DNA from: Oscillatoriaceae cyanobacterium Prado104
GTDB lineage: Bacteria > Cyanobacteriota > Cyanobacteriia > Cyanobacteriales > Microcoleaceae
Reading direction: 5' to 3'
NCBI GenBank assembly: GCA_025454405.1
Contig: JALOON010000008.1
Span: 1-64,000 of the forward strand
Length of the DNA stretch: 64,000 bases
The position numbers were made by a program, and so were the translations under genes. The notes beneath the pieces are model-generated. The model worked only from the letters and a program-made list of their open reading frames with translations. It searched no databases and was not told the DNA's origin. Shown in pieces: positions 28,017 through 35,542 of this stretch; positions within the stretch are counted from its first letter, which is position 1, and each line of letters opens with the position of its first letter.

Positions 28017-28155
28017 TCCCAAATCCGGGTATCCTATCGCATTTATGTTGTCATTGGGTTTCATGTCGCTAAGCGTTACGATAGTGTTGCCAATCGCATA
28101 GGCTCTGGCTCTGAACGAAGGATTCATAGAGGGGATGGCTAACTCGGATTTGGTA
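28017..28155. mobile_element. 139-bp MITE with TA target duplication
   Basis: The ends are inverted repeats: the left reads TCCCAAATCCGGGT and the right, reverse-complemented, TACCAAATCCGAGT. TA dinucleotides flank both sides (28015-28016 and 28156-28157). This layout is that of non-autonomous elements mobilised by IS630/Tc1-mariner transposases, and an IS630 element is present at 46318. No coding capacity is present. It lies 12 bp after the uppP stop codon. Confidence 0.75.
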
Positions 28156-28366
28156 TAACTTCTAATTTTTCAAACTCAAGCTGGATGCAAAAGGCACTGC
28201 TGGCAGAAATTCAGCCTCAAGCATAAAATAATCGCCACATTCAATCTATCAAAATAATGAATTATGCTAACAACAGATAGCTCAAAAACCTCTATCTGGG
28301 GAGCGATTTGAACCCCAAGTCAAATGCAGTAGAAATAGGATGCTAAACACAAGGAAATTGTATTCT

Positions 28367-28810
28367 ATGAAACTCCATAACTTTACCGAACTGCTGGCGA
28401 ATGCAAAGCGCTGGATAGCTGCAACTCTATTTTGTCTGTGCGCGATCGCCTTTGTTTTGCAAGGTGCATTTTTGCCTGTCGCCCCAGCAATCGCTGCTCC
28501 TTTTACTAACTCGATCTTAGCAACAGATACGGGCGATCGAGTTAAAAGCAAAGTCAGCGAAGATACTGCAAACACCAAAGATTTTATCAGAGACACAGCA
28601 GATAAAGTAGAGCGCACAGCCAAGAAAAATGCTGCTAAAGTCGATCGAGCAACAGAGGACGGCAGTGTCGCAGAACGCAAAGCCAAAAAAGATGCTGCTA
28701 CAATTGAGAAAAGAGCAGAAGAAGATGCCGCCCGCACTCAAAAAGCAGTAGATAACACCAAGAATGTTGTCGAAAAGGCTGTTGACAGTATCAAAAATGC
28801 TTTTGATTAA
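28367..28810 (+). CDS. Exported amphipathic-helix (LEA/apolipoprotein-like) protein
   Basis: A 147-residue protein of no recognised family. Residues 1-44 look like a signal peptide or anchor (basic start, hydrophobic FCLCAIAFVLQGAFL, AIAA cleavage site). The rest is highly charged, rich in Ala, Lys, Asp and Glu, with repeated 11-residue-like patterns (KVERTAKKNAAKVDRA, ERKAKKDAATIEKRA), as in LEA or apolipoprotein helices. ATG 28367 is preferred to 28340 because it has AAGGAA about ten bases upstream and gives a better signal peptide. A stabilising role in periplasm or lumen under stress is a guess. The gap before it (28006-28366) holds the MITE. Confidence 0.75.
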   Translation: MKLHNFTELLANAKRWIAATLFCLCAIAFVLQGAFLPVAPAIAAPFTNSILATDTGDRVKSKVSEDTANTKDFIRDTADKVERTAKKNAAKVDRATEDGSVAERKAKKDAATIEKRAEEDAARTQKAVDNTKNVVEKAVDSIKNAFD

Positions 28811-28837
28811 AAAAGCATAATATCAAATCCTGTAGGG

Positions 28838-28889
28838 TTCAAGGTAACAATCGAATAACGAGCGTAGCATATTCGATTGTTACCTTGAA
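28838..28889 (+). terminator. Perfect 20-bp inverted repeat after the LEA-like gene
   Basis: Arms at 28838-28857 and 28870-28889 are exact complements (half-arm TTCAAGGTAACAATCG) around a 12-nt loop. It begins 28 bp after the stop codon. No T run follows, so it may be a small palindromic repeat element rather than a true intrinsic terminator; either way it would fold strongly in RNA. Confidence 0.55.
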
Positions 28890-29059
28890 AGGGTTCACCA
28901 ACCATACTTGCCAATAATTAAAAATCTCAAAAACCCGCCCCCCACCCCACCAAAGAAATACGATCGCCCGCATCTTTTAAAGATACCAAGGGTGGGTTTT
29001 AACAAGGATATCGATCTCAAACAAATTACCTGAAAAACCCGCCCCACTCAGCAGCCAGA

Positions 29060-30262
29060 TCAATGCAGCAAATCCACAATATGAGGAATAATATCCCCGT
29101 GCTGAGTTAGCAAATAATCCAACCTGTCCGCCAACAAACTCAAAATTAAATCGTTATAACTCATCCCGTATTCCGCCAAACCCAAAGCTACCAAACTTGT
29201 CACATTTTCCGCCGGACGTTTGAGATCCGGTTTCGGATTTGCCTCCAAAACATAAAGTTCTCCACTCGCATCGCTCCTAATATCAATCCGCACCAAACTA
29301 TTCAAACTAAACTCCCAATAAATTTTGCGAGCCAAATCGATTAATTCCTGTTTTAACTCCGATTCCTCTGCACCCATCAGCCGCCCGCGATCGGCAGTAA
29401 TCGCCTTTTTATCCATCGATGTAAAAATGCGTTCCTCAGGCTCCAGCACCCGCTCTACGGTCGAAAAAGCAAACGGTTTGGTATTCTTAGAAAAACTCCC
29501 CTTCGCATAAGTAACGTAGCCGCAAACCGCCACGCAAAACTCGCGTCCCGGCAAATACTTTTCAATCAAAGCCGTATTGTGAGTGGTGCGGTGAACCTCC
29601 GCAACAGCCTGAGACAAACCCTCAATCTTTTCGACAAAATGGACGTACAGCGAAGCGCGACCCGATACTGGTTTCACGACAAAAGGCCCTCGATAGTCGC
29701 CAAAAGCAATTGCAAAACGCTGCTGCAAATTAGGTTGCAAAATCCCCTGAGAAGGATGCCAAGTTACAAACGGAGCAGTTTTAATTCCTACCGATTCCAG
29801 TTCCCGTTTAAAAGCGTGTTTGTTATCTAAAGTTGAGCTATTCAAAGGATTGTGACCGACATAGGGCATTCCCAGCATTTCCAACAAAGCGGGAGTGTGG
29901 CAAACCGGATTGTAGCCCTGAACTCCACCCGTATTCAGCCATACTAAATGGATGTTTTCTCCTTTGAGTTTTTCCGGCAAATTCATGTCATCGGGCATCA
30001 CAAATACTTGCTTGCAGCCTATTTCTGCTAAAGCGGCAGCTATCTCGCGAGCCACTACTTCGTAACTTTTCCAAGAGCGCGGATTGTGAGTTTTGTAAAT
30101 CACGGAACCTTCGCGATCGCAGTTGCCTCCGAAAACAACCGCAATCCGCAATTTCGCAAACAGCACCTCTAAATATTGAGGCAACAAACTAAAGTCGTAA
30201 TGCAAGCGATTCGGGGTAATTTGCGGGGCAAGCATATCAAATGTTTTTCCTTTTTGCTTCAT
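29060..30262 (-). CDS. ATP-grasp ligase related to D-alanine-D-alanine ligase
   Basis: A 400-residue ligase. The N-terminal domain (AVVFGGNCDREGSV, about 40-55) and the ATP-grasp core (GPFVVKPVSGRASLYV, ALIEKYLPGREFCVAV, RIDIRSDASGELYVLEANPKP with metal-binding E and N) mark a carboxylate-amine ligase of the Ddl superfamily. It is longer than Ddl and the substrate-binding loop differs, so it is probably not the cell-wall Ddl but a peptide or amino-acid ligase. It overlaps the end of the upstream EamA exporter gene by 4 bp (ATGA), hence an operon, and may make a dipeptide-like product that the partner exports. The substrate is unknown. Confidence 0.8.
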   Translation of the reverse strand: MKQKGKTFDMLAPQITPNRLHYDFSLLPQYLEVLFAKLRIAVVFGGNCDREGSVIYKTHNPRSWKSYEVVAREIAAALAEIGCKQVFVMPDDMNLPEKLKGENIHLVWLNTGGVQGYNPVCHTPALLEMLGMPYVGHNPLNSSTLDNKHAFKRELESVGIKTAPFVTWHPSQGILQPNLQQRFAIAFGDYRGPFVVKPVSGRASLYVHFVEKIEGLSQAVAEVHRTTHNTALIEKYLPGREFCVAVCGYVTYAKGSFSKNTKPFAFSTVERVLEPEERIFTSMDKKAITADRGRLMGAEESELKQELIDLARKIYWEFSLNSLVRIDIRSDASGELYVLEANPKPDLKRPAENVTSLVALGLAEYGMSYNDLILSLLADRLDYLLTQHGDIIPHIVDLLH

Positions 30263-31323
30263 TTTTTATCGATCGATTTGCTAGATTTTGCCAAATATAT
30301 GCCGCACAAAACTAAAGCAAAATACAGCAATTTTAACCAACTCAAACTTTCCGAAAACAGCAACCAAGCTAGGATTGCAGTAAACGCTGGTTCTAACAGC
30401 AGAACCAGACCGACAAATCCCGACGACAAACGTCCGAGACTGTGAGTTAAAAGTCCTTGACCGAGAGCTTGGCAAATTACACCAAGAGCGATCGCAGCCA
30501 GCCATCCCTGCCAAGAATAAGGGAAAACTCGATCGCCCGCAAGCAGCACTAGAGGCAAAATCAAAATACTGCCAATAACGCAGCGCCACATTGATATAAT
30601 TGTCGCCGGAAACTTCGATCGCAAGTTTTCGACAATTAACATATTGCCTGCATAGAACATCGCCGCTAAAAGAGCTGCAAAATCCCCAACCAGATTGTCT
30701 CCAGCAATTTGCAAATCCTGAAGTCCGATCGCCCCTGCACCTGCCAAAGCGACGGTCATTCCCACTAAAAACCTCCTGTCAAAACACCTGCCAAACAGCA
30801 GCCAACTGCCCAAAGTAGTAAACAAAGGCGTGAAATTGCGCAGTAAAGTAGAACTGGCAACATTAGTTTGAGTCAGCGACCAAGCCCAGAAACCCAAAGA
30901 AGTAGAAGAAACCACACCGACAGCCAGCAGCAGCATCAAATCCCTGAGATTGTAGCTCGATCGACCTGCAATTTCAGCTTCAGACTTCCGGCTGCGCGTC
31001 GCCACAACACCGTTCCAAATTGCAAATACAACTGTTGCGATCCACAAACGGTTAAACACAGTAGCATTCGCGCTAAGTTCCTGTTCGCTAAACCTGATAA
31101 AAATAGCTGCAAAAGACACAGCAGTCATTGCCACCAACAGCGCAACCACCGTCCAAAAATCATTTTTATTTTGAGCTGATTTGCCAGCGATCGCGCTCTC
31201 CCGCTTTGCCGAAACGATCCTGATTTCATCGAGAGGTTTTAAACCGCGATCTAAATTATCTAACTCCGAAATTTGTGAGGTTTTTTCGAGGTTCTTTTCT
31301 GGCAATCCCAGTTTATTTGACAT
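30259..31323 (-). CDS. EamA/DMT-family transporter
   Basis: A 354-residue drug/metabolite transporter superfamily protein with about ten helices in two EamA repeats (residues about 58-195 and 205-345), and an unusually long hydrophilic N-terminus of about 55 residues. Features include FIRFSEQELSANATVFNRLW in the first repeat and LLLEPAFTAILAWLLFSE in the second. The stop overlaps the start of the ATP-grasp ligase by 4 bp, so both are translated together. Export of an amino acid or dipeptide is plausible. Confidence 0.88.
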   Translation of the reverse strand: MSNKLGLPEKNLEKTSQISELDNLDRGLKPLDEIRIVSAKRESAIAGKSAQNKNDFWTVVALLVAMTAVSFAAIFIRFSEQELSANATVFNRLWIATVVFAIWNGVVATRSRKSEAEIAGRSSYNLRDLMLLLAVGVVSSTSLGFWAWSLTQTNVASSTLLRNFTPLFTTLGSWLLFGRCFDRRFLVGMTVALAGAGAIGLQDLQIAGDNLVGDFAALLAAMFYAGNMLIVENLRSKFPATIISMWRCVIGSILILPLVLLAGDRVFPYSWQGWLAAIALGVICQALGQGLLTHSLGRLSSGFVGLVLLLEPAFTAILAWLLFSESLSWLKLLYFALVLCGIYLAKSSKSIDKK

Positions 31324-31624
31324 TATTAACGCTTCCTAAATTCAGTACAAAAATTAGCAAACTGCTTGATTCTAAATCCGGCTTAAATAATATCAAACCC
31401 GTCCCAAAGAATTCGTATAGGCCCAAACACAATAGGGACACAGCATTGCTGTGTCCCTACAACGGTAGGTGTTTGTGATTTTCCAGTTTGCGCGGGAGGC
31501 AGATTTGTGTGGAGGCAAAGCGTAGCAGAGGGAATCGCCCGCCTTCGCAAAGTGTCTGTACGGGAGAATCGCCCTTTGAATCGGCGAGTTTGGGGATTTT
31601 TTAAAGCGGATTTGAGATGATAAT

Positions 31625-32119
31625 TCACGATTTCGCAGAAAGCCTCGTCAAAGCATCTTTCAGCGCCGGCGGTAATTGACGGATAATCTTGCCCTTTTCT
31701 CGATCGACCCCTACCAAAGTTACCTGTGCTGTCGCGTACAATTCTTTACCATCGGCCGATCGAATTTCGTAATCCCACAGCAGCCGCACCCCCTCGCCCG
31801 CAGCCATCCGCGTCCTCACCGCCACAGCTTGCCCCATCTGCACCGATCGGTGGTAGCGTATCGAAAGTTCTACTACCGGCAATTCCAAGCCCTGGGCCAC
31901 CCAATCAGCATACTCGATCCCGATACTGCGCAAACTTTCTACCCGCGCTTCTTCCATCCAAGCCAGATAAGTTCCGTGCCACACCATACCGCCGTAGTCC
32001 GTATGGTGAGGGTACACTCGCACCAAATATTCAAACCAGCCGCCGTATTCGCCCGCAGACAAGTTCTGAATCGCGCCTGCCTGTGCCAGTTCAGGTTGAG
32101 TTCGATCGTTCTCCAACAC
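31625..32119 (-). CDS. Acyl-CoA thioesterase, 4HBT/YbgC hotdog family
   Basis: A 164-residue hotdog thioesterase. The active-site helix HHTDYGGMVWHGTYLAWMEEAR (start near residue 36) holds the catalytic Asp. In cyanobacteria the nearest family function is 1,4-dihydroxy-2-naphthoyl-CoA hydrolysis in phylloquinone synthesis (Synechocystis Slr0204), which fits but is not proven by sequence alone. A TnpB element ends 40-55 bp upstream of the start codon, so the promoter may have been altered. Confidence 0.85.
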   Translation of the reverse strand: MLENDRTQPELAQAGAIQNLSAGEYGGWFEYLVRVYPHHTDYGGMVWHGTYLAWMEEARVESLRSIGIEYADWVAQGLELPVVELSIRYHRSVQMGQAVAVRTRMAAGEGVRLLWDYEIRSADGKELYATAQVTLVGVDREKGKIIRQLPPALKDALTRLSAKS

Positions 32120-32154
32120 GTTACAAATCGTTCCAAAAAGCTACATTTCTACAA

Positions 32155-32400
32155 ATCTTGACACTCCCCGTCCTTTTAGGACGCGGATTCTTGGTTCCCC
32201 GAACCAACTTGCTGGGGCAGGATTTCTCCAACCAAAGTAGAGGTTGATTCTCCCAAAGCGTTGCTTGCGTGCTGCGCAAAGGTTCCGACGTGCCCCGCCG
32301 TACCCAATCCCCGACTCAGGATGTTTCTCGCTGCGTTCAAATCTCTATCCAAACTACACCCACATTGACAAACGTGGGTTCTCGTTGATAGTGTTTTCCT
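32155..32400 (-). ncRNA. Predicted omega RNA (reRNA) of the TnpB element
   Basis: In characterised TnpB elements the guide RNA spans the 3' part of tnpB and the right end. Here the sequence through the stop codon and beyond forms two strong hairpins (TTGGTTC/GAACCAA and CGTCC/GGACG) ending with GGGGAGTGTCAA; host sequence from about 32158 downward (AGATTTGTAGAA) would be the guide. The 5' limit is a guess. Basis: family knowledge plus visible hairpins. Confidence 0.5.
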
Positions 32401-33387
32401 GACAACTCGACCGCAGTTAGAGCATTCTTGGCTGGTATATTGCGGATTTACCGCTACCGTCACCCTGTCAAATACTTTGCCGAAGTATTCAAGCCAGATG
32501 CGGAACTGATACCAAGATGCGTCGTTAATTGACTTAGCCAGACAGTGATTCTTCACCAGATTTTTAATCCTCAAATCTTCGTAGGCGACTACATCGTTTG
32601 ATGAGATTACGCACCGTGCAAGTTTAATTGCATGGTCTTTACGCTGCCTGCTTATTTTGAGGTGGCGCTTGCCGAGAATTTGTCGGGCTTTGCCTCGGTT
32701 TTTTGAACCTTTTACTTTGCGGGAAACTTTTCTGTGACAACGCTTCAGAACTTTTTCACCAATTCTGAGGAATCGGGGATTTTCCACAGTTACTCCATTG
32801 GAATCAGTGTAATATTCTTTGAGTCCTACGTCTAACCCGAGCGTGTTTCCTGAAGGTTCAATATGTTCTTTTCGGTTAACATCAATACAAAATTGGACGT
32901 AAACGCCACCTGCACTCTTTACCAATCTGACTCTTTTGATTTGAGATATTTGGTAAAAATGCAAATCTCGCGTTCCCTTTAACTTGAGACAACCGATTCC
33001 TTTTTTATCAGTAAATTCGATTGACTTTCTATTTTCTGCAAGCTTCCAACCAGTTGATTTGTACTCGACAGAGCGACAGTTTTTCTGAAACTGCGGGTAT
33101 CCTTTTTTACCAGGAATTCCTTTCTTGCAGTTTTCATAAAATCGAGAGATGGCAGACCAAGCTCTTTCGGCACTAGCTTGTCTGGCTTGAGAATTGAGTT
33201 CGTCGGCAAACGGAAATTCGCGAGCTAAGACAGCGCAGTATTTGTTTAAGTCGTACTTGTTAACTTTTGGGTTGTCCATCCAATAGCGCAAACAACTATT
33301 GCGGACAAACTGTGCTGTACGAATTGCTTCACAAACTGCTGCAAGCTGACTGGATTTGCCGTAAGCTTTGAACTCAAAAACTAGCAT
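32176..33387 (-). CDS. tnpB: RNA-guided nuclease TnpB
   Basis: A 403-residue TnpB, ancestor-type relative of Cas12. The RuvC residues are all present: D186 in TLGLDVGLKEY, E270 in VVAYEDLRIKNL and D349 in LDRDLNAARNI. The zinc ribbon has C322, C325, C342 and C344 (CSNCG and CQCGC). Length is normal and the frame is open, so the nuclease should be active. A strong AGGAGG ribosome site lies 8 bases before ATG 33387. The C-terminal coding sequence runs into the right-end hairpins that form the guide RNA scaffold. Confidence 0.95.
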   Translation of the reverse strand: MLVFEFKAYGKSSQLAAVCEAIRTAQFVRNSCLRYWMDNPKVNKYDLNKYCAVLAREFPFADELNSQARQASAERAWSAISRFYENCKKGIPGKKGYPQFQKNCRSVEYKSTGWKLAENRKSIEFTDKKGIGCLKLKGTRDLHFYQISQIKRVRLVKSAGGVYVQFCIDVNRKEHIEPSGNTLGLDVGLKEYYTDSNGVTVENPRFLRIGEKVLKRCHRKVSRKVKGSKNRGKARQILGKRHLKISRQRKDHAIKLARCVISSNDVVAYEDLRIKNLVKNHCLAKSINDASWYQFRIWLEYFGKVFDRVTVAVNPQYTSQECSNCGRVVRKTLSTRTHVCQCGCSLDRDLNAARNILSRGLGTAGHVGTFAQHASNALGESTSTLVGEILPQQVGSGNQESAS

Positions 33388-33572
33388 GGTTTTGCCTCCT
33401 ATCTTATGCTACTTCCTTCAGCACAAAGTTAAATCGTGTTGCAACAAAAGTTTACAATTAAAGTCGGACTGTAAGGACGGAGTTTTCCACGCAATTTTCT
33501 GATAAACTAAATTACCCATGCTAGTTTAACGCCGCACAACAAAACTCAACCATTTCTACCGTCAAGAAAACC

Positions 33573-34427
33573 ATGATAGAAAAAATTTTAGTAGCTGTAG
33601 CCGGTCGCGGTCTGTGCGAAGAGATGTTTAATATGTTGATGGACATCCCTTCCTTGCAGCAAGCATCTGTCACCGTTTTGCACGTCGTTCCGCCCCAAGT
33701 AACTTCCGACGGCATGGCCGAAAAATTGGAAGAAGGAGGAAAGATTTTAGCACAAGCAATCCAATCTTTAAAAATCGACCCCAGCAAAGTCAATCCCCGA
33801 CTCAAGCAGGGAGACCCTAAAACCACTGTTTGCCAAGTCGCAGAAGAAGAACAATCCGACTTAGTAATTATGGGTTCGCGGGGACTCGGCAGGCTGCAAT
33901 CGATTTTGGAAAACTCAGTCAGCCAGTATGTTTTCCAGCTAACATCGCGGCCGATGCTGTTGGTAAAAGACGACATCTACGTCAAAAAAATCAAGCGTGT
34001 CATGGTAGCGATCGACAAATCCGATTCCGCCCAACAATCTTTAGATCTGGCGATATCTCTTGCCAAAGACATCAGCGGTGGAGAGATAATTTTAGTGCAC
34101 GTTACCAAAGATTTGACCGGAAAATCCAGCGAAGATTTATCGCCAAATGCTGAAAAAGACCCCATACTAGCGCCCGCAGTAGCACGCACCAAACAAATGG
34201 GAATCAGTTACCGCTGTGCGACAGCCACAGGCAAACCTGGGGAAACAATTTGTCGGATTGCCGACGAAATGAACGTCGATTTATTAGTGCTCGGTTCGCC
34301 CGATCGCCGTCCCAACATAGCTAAAAGTTTCGTCGATCTCGATCGGTTGTTAGGAAGCTCTTTGTCAGACTACGTGCGAGTCTACGCCAACTGTCCCGTA
34401 CTGCTAGCACGCACTCCAGCCACTTAG
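33573..34427 (+). CDS. Tandem universal stress protein (UspA x2)
   Basis: A 284-residue protein made of two Usp domains (about 1-135 and 143-282). The first ends with the ATP-binding loop GSRGLGRLQSILENSVSQYV, the second with GSPDRRPN...LLGSSLSDYV, which is less canonical. The starting strands KILVAVAG and RVMVAIDKS are typical. The arrangement suggests an intramolecular dimer. It is transcribed alone, from a promoter in the 33506-33572 gap next to the TnpB left end. Confidence 0.92.
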   Translation: MIEKILVAVAGRGLCEEMFNMLMDIPSLQQASVTVLHVVPPQVTSDGMAEKLEEGGKILAQAIQSLKIDPSKVNPRLKQGDPKTTVCQVAEEEQSDLVIMGSRGLGRLQSILENSVSQYVFQLTSRPMLLVKDDIYVKKIKRVMVAIDKSDSAQQSLDLAISLAKDISGGEIILVHVTKDLTGKSSEDLSPNAEKDPILAPAVARTKQMGISYRCATATGKPGETICRIADEMNVDLLVLGSPDRRPNIAKSFVDLDRLLGSSLSDYVRVYANCPVLLARTPAT

Positions 34428-34530
34428 TTACTAGGAGAGGGAGAGGGGGAGAGGGGGAGAGGGGGAGAATTCACAATTCCCAACTATCAACTCTTCCTTC
34501 TTCCTTCTTCCTTCTTCCTTTAACACTAAA

Positions 34531-34558
34531 AGCGCCAAAGCAAACAGCTATTGGCGCT
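34531..34558 (-). terminator. Intrinsic terminator of psbM
   Basis: Read on the minus strand, AGCGCCAA and TTGGCGCT pair perfectly (34551-34558 with 34531-34538) around a 12-nt loop and are followed by TTTTAGTGTT. The hairpin begins 44 bp beyond the psbM stop codon. It is the best terminator candidate in the window. Confidence 0.7.
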
Positions 34559-34601
34559 ATTTCAACAAACAGTAAAACCTAACAAAAGTAGTAGCAGTTG
34601 C

Positions 34602-34715
34602 TTACTCTTTTTTGCCTTGGCGGCTAGCCGTTTGAATGTATAAAATAAGGAGAAAAACGCTGGGAACCAATATAAAAAGAATGGTTGCCACAAATCCTAA
34701 ATTGTTAACTTCCAT
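34602..34715 (-). CDS. psbM: Photosystem II reaction centre protein M
   Basis: A 37-codon gene read directly from the minus strand: the product begins [14 protein letters not shown] and continues to [15 protein letters not shown], a single transmembrane helix with a stroma-side basic tail. It agrees with PsbM ([21 protein letters not shown]), which sits at the PSII dimer interface. It is followed by a perfect terminator hairpin. The 2Fe-2S ferredoxin gene lies 283 bp upstream on the same strand, but with a repeat array between. Confidence 0.95.
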   Translation of the reverse strand: MEVNNLGFVATILFILVPSVFLLILYIQTASRQGKKE

Positions 34716-34799
34716 GATGACGCCCGCCTCGATCGGCAAATAAAAAACACACAACTAGGATACCACCCAAAGGTATGCGACAGAGCGAGAGAATACCAA

Positions 34800-34980
34800 A
34801 GTCAGAGAGTGGGGGAGGGGGAGAGGGGGAGAGGGGAGAGGGGGAGAGTGGGAGAATGCCCAATGCCCAATGCCCAATGCCCAATGCCCAATGCCCAATC
34901 CCCAATCCCCAATTCCCAATCCCCAATGCCCAACTGTCAACTGTCAACTGTCAACTGTCAACTGTCAACTGTCAACTATT
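34800..34980. repeat. Purine tract, CAATGCC heptamers and GTCAACT heptamers
   Basis: A GAGAGGGGGAGAGGGG tract (34807-34853) is followed by about ten CCCAATG/CCCAATC heptamers (34858-34930) and six GTCAACT heptamers (34935-34978). Similar tracts lie at 34436-34468 (purine-rich), 35380-35450 and 37614-37655. Frames of 60-116 codons in this stretch are artefacts. Confidence 0.9.
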
Positions 34981-34998
34981 CCTTCACCTCGGACCCGA

Positions 34999-35295
34999 CT
35001 AAGGCTTAGTTTTCACGCTTACCGGGCCGTTGACCAAAGTTTGACAGGCCAAGCGGTAGCTTTCCGGCTTTTTCTTCAGCTTGCGGTTCTCAAAGTCAGT
35101 GCGGGGCGAAAGGTTTTCACTGCCCTCAACAATTTCCACAATACAGGTGCCGCACTGACCGTAGCCCCCGCAATTCATCATCTTTCCCGAAAGAGTGTAC
35201 AAGTCGATGCGGTTTTCTAGAGCCTTGAGCCTCAAATTCGCTCCGTCTGCTGCAATGACTTCCTTATTTTCCTTGACAAACTTGATATTGGCCAT
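34999..35295 (-). CDS. [2Fe-2S] ferredoxin, C-X5-C-X2-C type
   Basis: A 98-residue ferredoxin. Cluster ligands are C42, C48, C51 and C84 ([11 protein letters not shown]...RLACQT), the C-X5-C-X2-C-Xn-C spacing of adrenodoxin-like and some cyanobacterial Fed2-type proteins rather than the C-X4-C-X2-C of photosynthetic PetF. The N-terminal strand [15 protein letters not shown] is typical. The electron partner is unknown; nearness to psbM is suggestive only of a photosynthesis neighbourhood. Confidence 0.9.
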   Translation of the reverse strand: MANIKFVKENKEVIAADGANLRLKALENRIDLYTLSGKMMNCGGYGQCGTCIVEIVEGSENLSPRTDFENRKLKKKPESYRLACQTLVNGPVSVKTKP

Positions 35296-35542
35296 TGCCC
35301 GTTCCTTAACACTTTTGACATAGAGGTCTATTACAGAATATTAACTAATGTGTCGATATTTATAACAGAAAGAAGAGTTGACAGTTGGGAATTGGGAATT
35401 GGGCATTGGGAATTGGGGATTGGGCATTGGGCATTGGGCATTGGACATTGGGTGAAGCGAAGCGGAGGGATTGGGAATGCTAAATAGGCAATAAATAATT
35501 TTCCCCCCATCTCCTCCTCTCCCCACTCTCCCCTTCTCCCCC

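Larger units (their letters stand above)
32155..33505 (-). mobile_element. Stand-alone IS605/IS1341-type element (tnpB only)
   Basis: The element contains tnpB without tnpA. The right end, read in the gene direction, carries the hairpin TTGGTTC-GGG-GAACCAA, then CGTCC-TAAA-AGGACG and GGGGAGTGTCAA. The left end is less certain: upstream of tnpB, CTCCGTCCTTACAGTCCGAC at about 33464-33483 resembles typical left-end subterminal sequence. No TA or terminal inverted repeats are expected for this class. The bounds are approximate. Confidence 0.7.

Noticed and set aside
28282-28335. Possible tRNA T-arm (GGGGTTCAAATC on the minus strand)
   Set aside because: The T-stem does not pair as 5 bp around a 7-nt loop and no anticodon arm or acceptor stem could be found. 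No tRNA or rRNA gene was recognised anywhere in the window.
28282-28737. 151-codon minus-strand frame over the LEA-like gene
   Set aside because: It is antisense to the signal-peptide protein; the plus strand has the ribosome site and a signal peptide, while this frame is low-complexity Ser/Ala/Leu.
34436-35540. Several 60-116 codon frames rich in [11 protein letters not shown] or [11 protein letters not shown]
   Set aside because: They are translations of heptamer repeats in various frames and not genes.
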